Of a stretch of DNA of 20,576 nt, positions 14,407 through 20,576 are shown one piece after another. Numbering within the stretch: position 1 is the stretch's first letter; the number at the start of each line of letters is the position of its first letter. The notes below the pieces were generated by a model that saw only the letters and a list, made by a program, of their open reading frames with translations, did not search any database and was not told where the DNA came from. The stretch is from AA29 sp041481445 (lineage in GTDB: Bacteria > Acidobacteriota > Vicinamibacteria > Fen-336): assembly GCA_041481445.1 (NCBI GenBank), contig JBGPBV010000125.1, forward strand, positions 1-20,576, in the 5' to 3' direction. Both the position numbers and the translations under genes were made by a program.

Positions 14407-14859
14407 ATGGCAAACGCGGAGCTGGCCGTCACCGTGGCGCCGGCCATCGAGGAGGACCGGCACGCCGTGCTCGCCCTCCTGCGCGCCTGCGACCTGCCCC
14501 TCGAGGGAGTGAAGGAGGGCCTGGTCCACGACTACTTCGTGGCCCGCGCCGACCACGCGGTGGCGGGCGTCTGCGGGCTCGAGGTGCATGGGGAGGACGC
14601 CCTGCTGCGCAGCGTCGCCGTCGATCCCCGGTGGCGAGACCAGGGGGTGGCGGGTGCCCTGCTCGAAGCCGCCCTCGGCCGCGCCCGCCGTCTCGACCTG
14701 CGCGGCGTCTACCTCCTGACCACCACCGCGCACGACTACTTCGCGCGTCGCGGCTTCGACGATTGCGCGCGGGAGGCGGCGCCGCCCGCCATCAAGGGCT
14801 CCTGGGAGTTCCAGACGGGCTGCCCGGCCTCGTCGTCGCTGATGCGGCTCGCGCTCTAG
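14407..14859 (+). CDS. arsN2: GNAT N-acetyltransferase, ArsN2-like
   Basis: 150-aa GNAT protein. The acetyl-CoA motif A is LLRSVAVDPRWRDQGVAGAL (R77-x-x-G80-x-A82). The downstream blocks YLLTTTAHDYFARRGF, P-AI-x(4)-EF and the C-terminal CPASS-x-x-M are the hallmark order of the ArsN2 group, found in arsenic-resistance operons and linked to acetylation of organoarsenical amino acids such as arsinothricin. Assignment rests on remembered family pattern. No arsR, arsC, arsM or arsenite pump is nearby, so the true substrate is open. Divergent from potA. It ends at a TAG that overlaps the end of the DUF962-like remnant on the other strand. Confidence 0.8.
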   Translation: MANAELAVTVAPAIEEDRHAVLALLRACDLPLEGVKEGLVHDYFVARADHAVAGVCGLEVHGEDALLRSVAVDPRWRDQGVAGALLEAALGRARRLDLRGVYLLTTTAHDYFARRGFDDCAREAAPPAIKGSWEFQTGCPASSSLMRLAL

Positions 14860-14987
14860 CCGGCGGCCGGATAGGCCTGCCTGGCCCGTCGGTGCTGGGA
14901 CACGTAGAAGGGCCAGAACTGCTCGAAGGTCGAAAGCCGCGCCACGAGTGCCTCCGTCTCCCGATATGGTGCGTCGGGCGCACGCAC
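14856..14987 (-). pseudogene. Probable remnant of a DUF962 (Mpo1-like) gene
   Basis: A 43-codon minus-strand frame (GTG at 14987, TAG at 14858-14856) encodes STFEQFWPFYVSQHR in its middle. This closely matches the N-terminal signature of DUF962/Mpo1-like membrane proteins ('F-x-x-FWPFYVxxHxxPxxRxLHxxG'). Similarity stops right after SQHR, and the four-helix membrane part (normally about 100 or more aa) is absent: the frame ends against the ArsN2-like stop codon. I read this as the 5' stump of a deleted gene; a genuine tiny protein is less likely. It occupies most of the 180-bp gap 14860-15039. Confidence 0.45.
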
Positions 14988-15016
14988 GGTTCAAGCGTCG
15001 CCCGCGCGCTCTCGCC

Positions 15017-15022
15017 TATGAT
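15017..15022 (+). promoter_or_regulatory. -10-like element of the S9 peptidase operon
   Basis: TATGAT lies 17 nt before the ATG at 15040, with a GGAGG Shine-Dalgarno (15029-15033) between them, giving a very short leader. No -35 stands out. Confidence 0.4.
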
Positions 15023-15039
15023 GAGCGCGGAGGCCCTGC

Positions 15040-17073
15040 ATGATGCTGCCCACCGCGATCCTCTCGCTCCTGCTCGTCTCGCCGCCCCCCTTCACCGCGA
15101 CCGAGATGATGCGGCTCCAGCGCCTGGCCGACCCCCAGGTCTCGCCGGACGGGCGCTGGGTCGCCTACCAGTCGACCGCGGTCGACGCCACCACCTTCGC
15201 GCGCAACACCGACATCTGGGTGGTATCCGCCGCGGGCGGCGCTCCTCGACGCCTCACCGAGGATCCCAAGTCGGACACCCGGCCGCGGTGGAGCCCGGAC
15301 GGCCGGCGGCTGGCCTTCGTCTCCACGCGCGAGGGCGGCGCGCAGGTCTGGGTCGTGGATGCGGCGGGTGGCCCGCCGCGCAAGGTCACGTCGCTGCCCA
15401 CGGAAGCGGGCGGAGTCCTCTGGATGGACGACCGCACGCTGCTCGTCACCTCCGACGTCGATCCCGACTGCTCGCCCGCCACCCCCGGCGGCCCCTACAA
15501 CGCCGACTGCAACCGCCGCCGGCTGGAGGAGGCGCAGAAGCCGGGCGGCCAGGCGCGCGTCTACGATCGCCTGCTCGTCCGCCACTGGGACCACTGGCGG
15601 GACCGGCGGCGCACCCACCTGCACGTGGTGGACCTGGCCAGCGGCAGCGCGCGCGACCTGACCCCGGGAGACGCGGACGTGCCGCCCTTCAGCGTCGGCG
15701 GGCCGGACGGCTACGACGTGTCCCCGGACGGCCGCGAGGTGGCCTTCGTCCGCAAGGACCCGGCCACGGAGGCCTTCTCGACCAACGGCGAGCTGTACGT
15801 GGTCCCGGCCGCCGGCGGCGAGCCCACGCTCGTGTCGGGCAGCCCCGGAGACGACGGCGAGCCGCGCTACAGCCCGGACGGGACGATGATCGCGTTCCGG
15901 GCCCAGAAGCGCGCGGGCTACGAGTCGGACCGCTGGCGGCTGATGGTCTACGACCGGCGCCCGCGCGCCGTGCGCGCCCTGACCGAGTCCTTCGACCGCC
16001 ACGTCGAGGACATCGCGTGGTCGCCGGACTCCCGCACGCTGTTCTTCACCGCCGAGGACGACGCGCGCGCGCCGATCTTCTCGGTGGCGGCGGCGGGCGG
16101 GCCCGTGACCAGGGTGGTGGGGGGCGTGAGCTTCGGGGACGTCCGCGTCGCTCCCGACGGACGCACCCTCTTCGCGACCGTGGCCACCCTCACCCATCCG
16201 GCCGAGATCTACCGCGTGGGCACGGACGGCTCCGCGCTGGGCGCGGTCACGCAGGCCAACGACGGGGTCCTCGCCCCCTTCCGTCTCCCTGCGGGTGAGA
16301 GCGTCACCTACACGGGGGCGGCGGGCAAGACCGTCCAGGCCTGGGTGGTCAAGCCCGCCGCGTTCGATCCCGCGCGGAAATACCCGTTGCTCGTGCTGAT
16401 CCACGGCGGGCCGCAGGGCGCGTGGGGCGAGAGCTGGACGTACCGCTGGAACGCCCAGGTGTTCGCGGGGGCCGGCTACGTCGTGTTCCTGCCCAACCCG
16501 CGGGGATCGGTGGGCTGGGGACAGGAGTTCACCGACGACATCAACGCCGACTGGGGCGGGCGGGCCTACGAGGACGTCATGAAGGGCACCGACTTCGCGG
16601 AGGCGCTGCCCTACGTCGAGAAGGGCCGCACGGCGGCCGCGGGCGCCTCCTACGGCGGCTACCTCGTGAACTGGATCGCCGGGCACACCGACCGCTTCCG
16701 CGTGCTCGTGTCCCACGACGGCCTGTTCGACCTCGCCTCCATGTACGGCGCCACCGAGGAGCTGTGGTTCCCGGAGTGGGAGTTCCACGGGCCCTCCTGG
16801 GAGAGCCGCGAGGCCTACGAGCGCTGGAGCCCGAGCCGGTTCGTGCCGAGCTTCAAGACCCCCACCCTCGTCGTGCACGGCGAGATGGACTACCGCGTCC
16901 CGCTGGAGCAGGGTCTCGGGATGTTCACCGCCCTGCAGCGCCGCGGCGTCCCCTCGCGCCTGCTCGTGTTCCCCGACGAGGGGCACTGGGTGCTGCAGCC
17001 GGTCAACTCGCTGCGCTGGTACCGGGAGGTCCTGGGCTGGCTCGATCGCTGGACGAGGCCCGCCGCGCCGTGA
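15040..17073 (+). CDS. S9 family peptidase (S9C, dipeptidyl-peptidase 5-like), exported
   Basis: 677 aa. A short hydrophobic N-terminus (MMLPTAILSLLLVS) suggests export. Residues about 20-410 form a beta-propeller with repeated SPDG blades (VSPDGRWVAY, WSPDGRRLAFVS, YSPDGTMIAF, WSPDSRTLFF). Residues about 425-677 are the alpha/beta-hydrolase domain with the triad Ser537 (GASYGGY), Asp617 (GEMDYRVP) and His649 (DEGHW). The oxyanion segment HGGPQGAWGESW and the tail EGHWVLQPVNSLRWY match DPP5-like enzymes, which release dipeptides from peptide N-termini in the periplasm. ATG with GGAGG at 6-nt spacing. The stop overlaps the next start by GTGA, so peptide cleavage is coupled to branched-chain amino-acid oxidation. 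Confidence 0.92.
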   Translation: MMLPTAILSLLLVSPPPFTATEMMRLQRLADPQVSPDGRWVAYQSTAVDATTFARNTDIWVVSAAGGAPRRLTEDPKSDTRPRWSPDGRRLAFVSTREGGAQVWVVDAAGGPPRKVTSLPTEAGGVLWMDDRTLLVTSDVDPDCSPATPGGPYNADCNRRRLEEAQKPGGQARVYDRLLVRHWDHWRDRRRTHLHVVDLASGSARDLTPGDADVPPFSVGGPDGYDVSPDGREVAFVRKDPATEAFSTNGELYVVPAAGGEPTLVSGSPGDDGEPRYSPDGTMIAFRAQKRAGYESDRWRLMVYDRRPRAVRALTESFDRHVEDIAWSPDSRTLFFTAEDDARAPIFSVAAAGGPVTRVVGGVSFGDVRVAPDGRTLFATVATLTHPAEIYRVGTDGSALGAVTQANDGVLAPFRLPAGESVTYTGAAGKTVQAWVVKPAAFDPARKYPLLVLIHGGPQGAWGESWTYRWNAQVFAGAGYVVFLPNPRGSVGWGQEFTDDINADWGGRAYEDVMKGTDFAEALPYVEKGRTAAAGASYGGYLVNWIAGHTDRFRVLVSHDGLFDLASMYGATEELWFPEWEFHGPSWESREAYERWSPSRFVPSFKTPTLVVHGEMDYRVPLEQGLGMFTALQRRGVPSRLLVFPDEGHWVLQPVNSLRWYREVLGWLDRWTRPAAP

Positions 17074-18122
17074 AGGCCTTCGAGTACGCGGACCGCTGGG
17101 GACACGAGGAGATCGTGATCGTGCGCGACGCCGCCTCCGGCCTGCGCGCCTTCATCGCCCTCCACGACACCACCCTCGGTCCCGCCATCGGAGGCACCCG
17201 GATGCGCCTCTACCCCTGCGCGGACGACGCGCTCCTGGACGCGCTCCGCCTGGCCCGGGCCATGACCTACAAGTGCGCGATGGCGGGCATGGCCCTGGGC
17301 GGCGGCAAGGCGGTGATCCTGGGCGATCCCGCGCGCCGCAAGACGGAGGCCCTCATCGCCGCCTACGCGCGTGCCGTCGACCGCCTGGGCGGACGCTTCT
17401 ACACCGGCACCGACATGGGCCTGGACGGCCGCGACATCGCGGTCATGAACCGCGTCACCCGCTACGCCAGCCACACGCCGCCGGGCGGCGGCATCGACTC
17501 CGCCGACCTGGCCGCCCTCGGAGTGCTCGCCGCGATCGAGGAGGCGGCGCGGACGCTGGAACGGCCCCTGCGCGGTCTCCACGTCGCCGTGCAGGGGCTG
17601 GGCGAGGTGGGCGGACGGCTGGCCCGCCAGCTCGCGGAGGCGGGAGCGCGGCTCACCGTCGCCGACGTGGACGCCGCGCGCGCGGAGTCCGCGGTGCGGG
17701 CGCTGGGCGCGGCCGCGGTGGGCCCGGACGCGATCTACGACGTGCCCGCGGACGTGTTCTCGCCCAACGCGGCGGGCGGGATCCTCGACGCGTCCACCGT
17801 CCCCCGGCTGCGCGCCCGGGCGGTGGTGGGCGCGGCCAACGAGCAGCTCGCGGACGAGGCGGCGGCGGAGGCGCTCCACGACCGCGGGATCCTCTACGCC
17901 CCCGACTACGTGGTGAACGCGGGCGGCCTCATCAGCGTCCTCTACGAGTCGGGCGAGCTGGACCAGGCGAGCGTGGTCGCACGCGTGCGCGCGATCGCGG
18001 ACACCCTGGCCGACGTATGGTCGCGCGCGCGGCGCGAAGGCACCCTGCCCCACCGCGTGGCCGACCGCATCGTCGAGGAGCGCCTGGCCGCGGCCCGGCG
18101 GGCGGGCAAGGGGGAACGATGA
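17070..18122 (+). CDS. ldh: Leucine (branched-chain) dehydrogenase, Glu/Leu/Phe/Val dehydrogenase family
   Basis: 350 aa. The catalytic region has GGTRMR (41-46), Lys68 (MTYKCA) and Lys80 (ALGGGKAVI), the same numbers as the key lysines of Bacillus leucine dehydrogenase, then YTGTDMG (111-117). The Rossmann domain has GLGEVG (176-181) with the acidic strand VADVD. It should convert Leu/Ile/Val to 2-keto acids plus ammonia with NAD+, or the reverse. Phenylalanine or valine dehydrogenase cannot be excluded. The GTG at 17070 was chosen because it overlaps the peptidase stop (GTGA) and starts the homology; the frame is open further upstream only as a shadow. The stop overlaps the next gene by ATGA, so the enzyme is translationally coupled on both sides. 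Confidence 0.9.
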   Translation: MKAFEYADRWGHEEIVIVRDAASGLRAFIALHDTTLGPAIGGTRMRLYPCADDALLDALRLARAMTYKCAMAGMALGGGKAVILGDPARRKTEALIAAYARAVDRLGGRFYTGTDMGLDGRDIAVMNRVTRYASHTPPGGGIDSADLAALGVLAAIEEAARTLERPLRGLHVAVQGLGEVGGRLARQLAEAGARLTVADVDAARAESAVRALGAAAVGPDAIYDVPADVFSPNAAGGILDASTVPRLRARAVVGAANEQLADEAAAEALHDRGILYAPDYVVNAGGLISVLYESGELDQASVVARVRAIADTLADVWSRARREGTLPHRVADRIVEERLAAARRAGKGER

Positions 18123-18913
18123 CGAAGGCGCGGATCGCCGGCACCGAGATCTCCTACGACGTGCGCGGGACGGGGCCGGCCCTGCTGCTCCTCCACGCCT
18201 TTCCGCTCGGCATGGCCATGTGGGACGACCAGGCGCGCGCCCTCTCCTCCTCGTTCCAGGTCGTGCGCTTCGACTGCCGAGGGTTCGGGGGCACGCCGCC
18301 CGGCGATGGCCTGCTCACCATGGAGCGGATCGCGGACGACGCGGCCGCGCTCCTCGACCATCTCGGCCTTCCCGCCGCCGCCCTCTGCGGGGTGTCGATG
18401 GGGGGATACGCCGCCTTCGCCTTCGTGCGGCACCACCCCACGCGCCTGCGCGCGCTGGTCCTCGCCGACACCAAGGCCTCGGCGGACACCGACGCCGCGC
18501 GGGCCACGCGGGCCGAGCAGGCGGACCAGGTGCGGCGGGAAGGGACGGCCGCGGTCGCGGACGCCTTCCTGTCGCGCCTGGTCGGCAAGACCACCCACGC
18601 CGAGCGGGCCCAGGTCCTCGCGCGCCTGCGGGAGATGATCCTCAAGAACCCGCCGCGGGGGATCACGGACGCCCTGGCCGGCCTGGCCGCGCGCGCGGAC
18701 TCGACGCCGACCCTGCGCGAGATCCGCGTCCCCACCCTGGTGGTCTGCGGCGAGGAGGACGTGATCACGCCGCCCGCGGAGGCGGAGGCCCTGCAGGCGG
18801 CGATCCGCGGCAGCGCGCTCGAGCTGATCCCGAAAGCGGGGCACCTCGCGAGCGTGGAGGCCCCGGATCCGTTCAACCGCGCGGTCGAGGCGTTCCTGCG
18901 CCGCGCGGGGTGA
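18119..18913 (+). CDS. Alpha/beta-fold hydrolase
   Basis: 264 aa, third gene of the peptidase-dehydrogenase operon. Nucleophile elbow GVSMGGY with Ser93, acid Asp214 (GEEDVITP), His242 (KAGHLA) and oxyanion HAFPLGMAMW near the N-terminus. The layout resembles 3-oxoadipate enol-lactonase-like and proline-iminopeptidase-like hydrolases, but there is no diagnostic substrate motif, so the product stays generic. ATG at 18119 has an AAGGGGG Shine-Dalgarno inside the end of the dehydrogenase gene and overlaps its stop (ATGA). Operon position suggests a small ester, lactone or peptide from the same catabolic flow, but this is a guess. It ends 12 bp from the convergent phosphatase gene. Confidence 0.88.
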   Translation: MTKARIAGTEISYDVRGTGPALLLLHAFPLGMAMWDDQARALSSSFQVVRFDCRGFGGTPPGDGLLTMERIADDAAALLDHLGLPAAALCGVSMGGYAAFAFVRHHPTRLRALVLADTKASADTDAARATRAEQADQVRREGTAAVADAFLSRLVGKTTHAERAQVLARLREMILKNPPRGITDALAGLAARADSTPTLREIRVPTLVVCGEEDVITPPAEAEALQAAIRGSALELIPKAGHLASVEAPDPFNRAVEAFLRRAG

Positions 18914-18925
18914 GGCCGCGGCGTC

Positions 18926-19711
18926 TCAGGCCTTGCGCGGCGCGATCGCGCGGAGGACGTGCGCGTGGACGAGCGAGTTCGTGGCCACCGCGTGCCCGGT
19001 CTCCAGGAAGCGCCGGCCGCCGTCGAAATCGGTGAAGCGGCCGCCGGCCTCCTCCACGAGCACGACCAGGGCGGCCAGGTCCCATGGCCGCACGCCCGCC
19101 TCCAGCCAGGCCTCGGCGCGTCCGGACGCGAGCTGCAGGGCGCCGGCCACGTCGCCGTAGGACCGCGTGGAGGCGGCGGTGGCGATCAGCTCGTGCACTC
19201 CCGCCGCGCGCGTTCCCACGTTCATGGCCTTGAGCTCGCCCAGCGAGAGCGTGGCCTCGGACCATTCGCTGACCTTCGAGACGGCCAGGCGCTCCCCGTC
19301 GCGATAGGAGCCGAGCCCCCGCCCCCCGAAGTAGGTCTCGCCGAGGGCAGGGAGCGCGACCGCGGCCGCCACCATCTCTCCCTCCACCTCGAGCCCGACC
19401 AGTGGGCCCCAGAAGGATCCGCCGCGGGCGAACCCGCGCGTGCCGTCCAGGGGGTCGATGATCCAGCGCCCTCCCTCGCCCGGATGGACGCCGCTCTCCT
19501 CGGCCAGGATGGCGTGGCGCGGGAAGGCCAGGCGGATGACGTCGATGATCGCGGCCTCGGCGTCGCGATCGGCGGCGGTGACGGGCGTGCGGTCCGGCTT
19601 CATGTCCACCACCACGTCCTTGCGCCAGTAGCGCAGGCTGGCCGCGGCCGCGGCCAGGACGGCGTGGCGGGCGGTGTCCATGGCGTGCTGGACGTCCACG
19701 GAATCGGGCAC
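18926..19711 (-). CDS. Inositol-monophosphatase-family phosphatase, HisN-like
   Basis: 261 aa from the GTG at 19711. Metal site motifs of the IMPase fold are complete: E71 (LAEESG), D86 and D89 (WIIDPLDGTRGFARG) and D211 (RPWDLAALVVLVEEAGG). The 'DGTRGFARG...FWGPLVGLE' stretch resembles histidinol-phosphatase HisN members more than classical SuhB. No histidine-biosynthesis gene is nearby, so histidinol phosphate, inositol phosphate and other sugar phosphates all remain possible. GTG at 19717, two codons further up, is the longer option, but TAGAGT abuts it; 19711 leaves a 6-nt spacing like the other leaderless-looking genes here. Convergent with the hydrolase gene. Confidence 0.85.
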   Translation of the reverse strand: MPDSVDVQHAMDTARHAVLAAAAASLRYWRKDVVVDMKPDRTPVTAADRDAEAAIIDVIRLAFPRHAILAEESGVHPGEGGRWIIDPLDGTRGFARGGSFWGPLVGLEVEGEMVAAAVALPALGETYFGGRGLGSYRDGERLAVSKVSEWSEATLSLGELKAMNVGTRAAGVHELIATAASTRSYGDVAGALQLASGRAEAWLEAGVRPWDLAALVVLVEEAGGRFTDFDGGRRFLETGHAVATNSLVHAHVLRAIAPRKA

Positions 19712-19717
19712 GCGCAC

Positions 19718-19723
19718 ACTCTA
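19718..19723 (-). promoter_or_regulatory. -10-like element of the IMPase-family gene
   Basis: TAGAGT on the minus strand ends 6 nt before the GTG at 19711 and directly abuts the GTG at 19717. This is why the shorter start was chosen. Confidence 0.3.
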
Positions 19724-19750
19724 GGACGATTCGGCGCCGCGGCCAACCGC

Positions 19751-19784
19751 CGGCGGGCGGTCCTTTCCAACCCTCCGCCCGCCG
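19751..19784. other. GC-rich hairpin upstream of the DUF4097-like gene
   Basis: CGGCGGGCGG (19751-19760) and CCGCCCGCCG (19775-19784) are perfect 10-bp reverse complements around the 14-nt pyrimidine-rich loop TCCTTTCCAACCCT. It ends 28 bp before the ATG at 19813. It could be a 5'-leader hairpin or an operator; no clear -10 is visible for the gene. With GC this high, chance is a real alternative. Confidence 0.35.
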
Positions 19785-19812
19785 CCGGCGTCTCAGGCGG
19801 GGAGGAGGCATC

Positions 19813-20576
19813 ATGAGCACACGTTCGTCCTGGGCGGCCGCGGCCGTCCTCGTCCTGGCCGCCCCAGTGGCCGCGCAGGACTTCCAGTGGCACGGCCGGC
19901 TGGCCGCAGGCAAGACGGTCGAGATCAAGGGCATCAACGGCGCCATCGACGGCTCCGCGGCGTCGGGGGACGAAGTGGAGGTGACGGCCACCAAGCACGG
20001 CCGGCGCAGCGATCCGGGCTCCGTCCGCATCGAGGTCGTGGAGCACGCGGGCGGGGTGACGATCTGCGCCCTCTACCCGGACACGGACGGCCAGCGCAAC
20101 GACTGCCGCGCCGGGGGGGGCGGCCACAACAACACGAGGGACAACGACGTGGAGGTGCACTTCACGGTCAAGGTGCCGCGCGGCGTCGGCTTCGACCCCC
20201 GGACCGTGAACGGAGACGTGGAGGTGACGGACCTCGACGGCGACGTGGACGCCTCGACCGTGAACGGGTCGATCCAGGTCTCCACCGCCGGACGGGTGGA
20301 GGCAAAGACGGTGAACGGCTCCATCCGCGCCACCGCCGGACGCTCGGACTGGGCGGCCGACGCGGCGTTCAAGACGGTGAACGGCAGCATCACGGTGACG
20401 CTGCCCGCCTCCACCGCCGCGAGCGTCCACGCGGAGACCGTCAACGGCCAGATCGAGACGGACTTCTCCCTCACGATGACCGGCGGGATCAAGATGGACC
20501 ACGGCCGGATGCGGCGGCTGTCCGGGACCATCGGCGGCGGCGGGCACGACCTCGAGCTGCAGACGGTGAACGGGTC
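19813..20576 (+). CDS. Exported DUF4097-like TVNG-repeat beta-solenoid protein, 3'-truncated by the window
   Basis: 254 codons are visible with no stop before the window end. ATG at 19813 has GGAGGAGG (19801-19808) 4 nt upstream. Residues 1-22 are a signal peptide (WAAAAVLVLAAPVAAQ). The mature part opens INGAIDG and carries TVNG at residues 131, 149, 166, 188, 209 and 251, usually followed by S/D/Q-[IV], spaced 17-22 residues (the last gap is about twice that). This is the rung pattern of the DUF4097 putative-adhesin beta-solenoid. Cys85 and Cys98 could form a disulfide. Probably periplasmic or cell-surface; such proteins often sit near anti-sigma or membrane-stress genes, but the downstream context is missing. 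Adhesion is a database label, not shown here. Confidence 0.88.
   Translation, partial: MSTRSSWAAAAVLVLAAPVAAQDFQWHGRLAAGKTVEIKGINGAIDGSAASGDEVEVTATKHGRRSDPGSVRIEVVEHAGGVTICALYPDTDGQRNDCRAGGGGHNNTRDNDVEVHFTVKVPRGVGFDPRTVNGDVEVTDLDGDVDASTVNGSIQVSTAGRVEAKTVNGSIRATAGRSDWAADAAFKTVNGSITVTLPASTAASVHAETVNGQIETDFSLTMTGGIKMDHGRMRRLSGTIGGGGHDLELQTVNG

Noticed and set aside
14407..14859. Arsenic-resistance island
   Set aside because: Only the single ArsN2-like gene is present; no regulator, reductase, methylase or pump.
13791..16298. 835-codon plus-strand frame crossing potA, the ArsN2-like gene and the S9 peptidase
   Set aside because: It crosses three conserved genes in other frames and is low in complexity, so it is a shadow.

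Overview
The window is a gene-dense stretch of a high-GC bacterial chromosome (about 70% GC by eye). The best guess at origin is Acidobacteriota or a close soil relative. The pointers are a secreted von Willebrand protein of the acidobacterial 'VWFA-related' type preceded by an 'FLKAGISERII'-type helical module, a DUF4097-like TVNG-repeat protein, an S9C (DPP5-like) peptidase and an LSm-like/glycine-zipper protein. This is inference: there is no rRNA or other phylogenetic marker. I see no tRNA, CRISPR array, transposase or phage gene, and no gene-free gap longer than about 180 bp.

Layout. 1-81: tail of a GGDEF protein. 82-210: a strong inverted repeat, then tldD (211-1632). 1736-2257: small secreted LSm-like/glycine-zipper membrane protein, overlapping tail to tail with a stand-alone receiver (2232-2648, minus). 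2732-3994: POT-like peptide transporter, convergent with a eukaryote-type prolidase (4001-5479, minus). 5576-6916: tldE/pmbA. 7037-8476: secreted VWA protein. 8535-10625: methyltransferase fused to three Ig-like repeats. 14372 down to 10609 (minus): polyamine ABC transporter operon potA-potB-potCD, the last gene a permease/binding-protein fusion. 14407-14859: ArsN2-like acetyltransferase, divergent from potA. 14856-14987 (minus): apparent remnant of a DUF962 gene. 15040-18913: translationally coupled S9 peptidase, leucine dehydrogenase and alpha/beta hydrolase. 18926-19711 (minus): inositol-monophosphatase-family enzyme. 19813-20576: DUF4097-like TVNG-repeat protein, cut by the window end.

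Theme. Much of the window fits scavenging of peptides and amines: a peptide permease, a prolidase for X-Pro dipeptides, TldD/TldE, an exported oligo/dipeptidyl peptidase coupled to a branched-chain amino-acid dehydrogenase, and a polyamine importer. They lie in separate transcription units, so this is a metabolic neighbourhood and not a proven system.

The least expected signals are: (i) a recurrent -10-like hexamer (TANNNT or one mismatch) ending only 5-9 nt before the start codon of eight genes, seven with no usable Shine-Dalgarno, which suggests widespread leaderless transcription; (ii) the methyltransferase with three tandem Ig-like units, with a perfect 15-bp palindrome on its promoter; (iii) a prolidase whose five metal ligands sit at a constant offset of two from human PEPD; and (iv) the PotC-PotD fusion with an extra membrane segment and a PotF-like Phe in the ligand pocket. 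No clearly new multi-gene system is proven.
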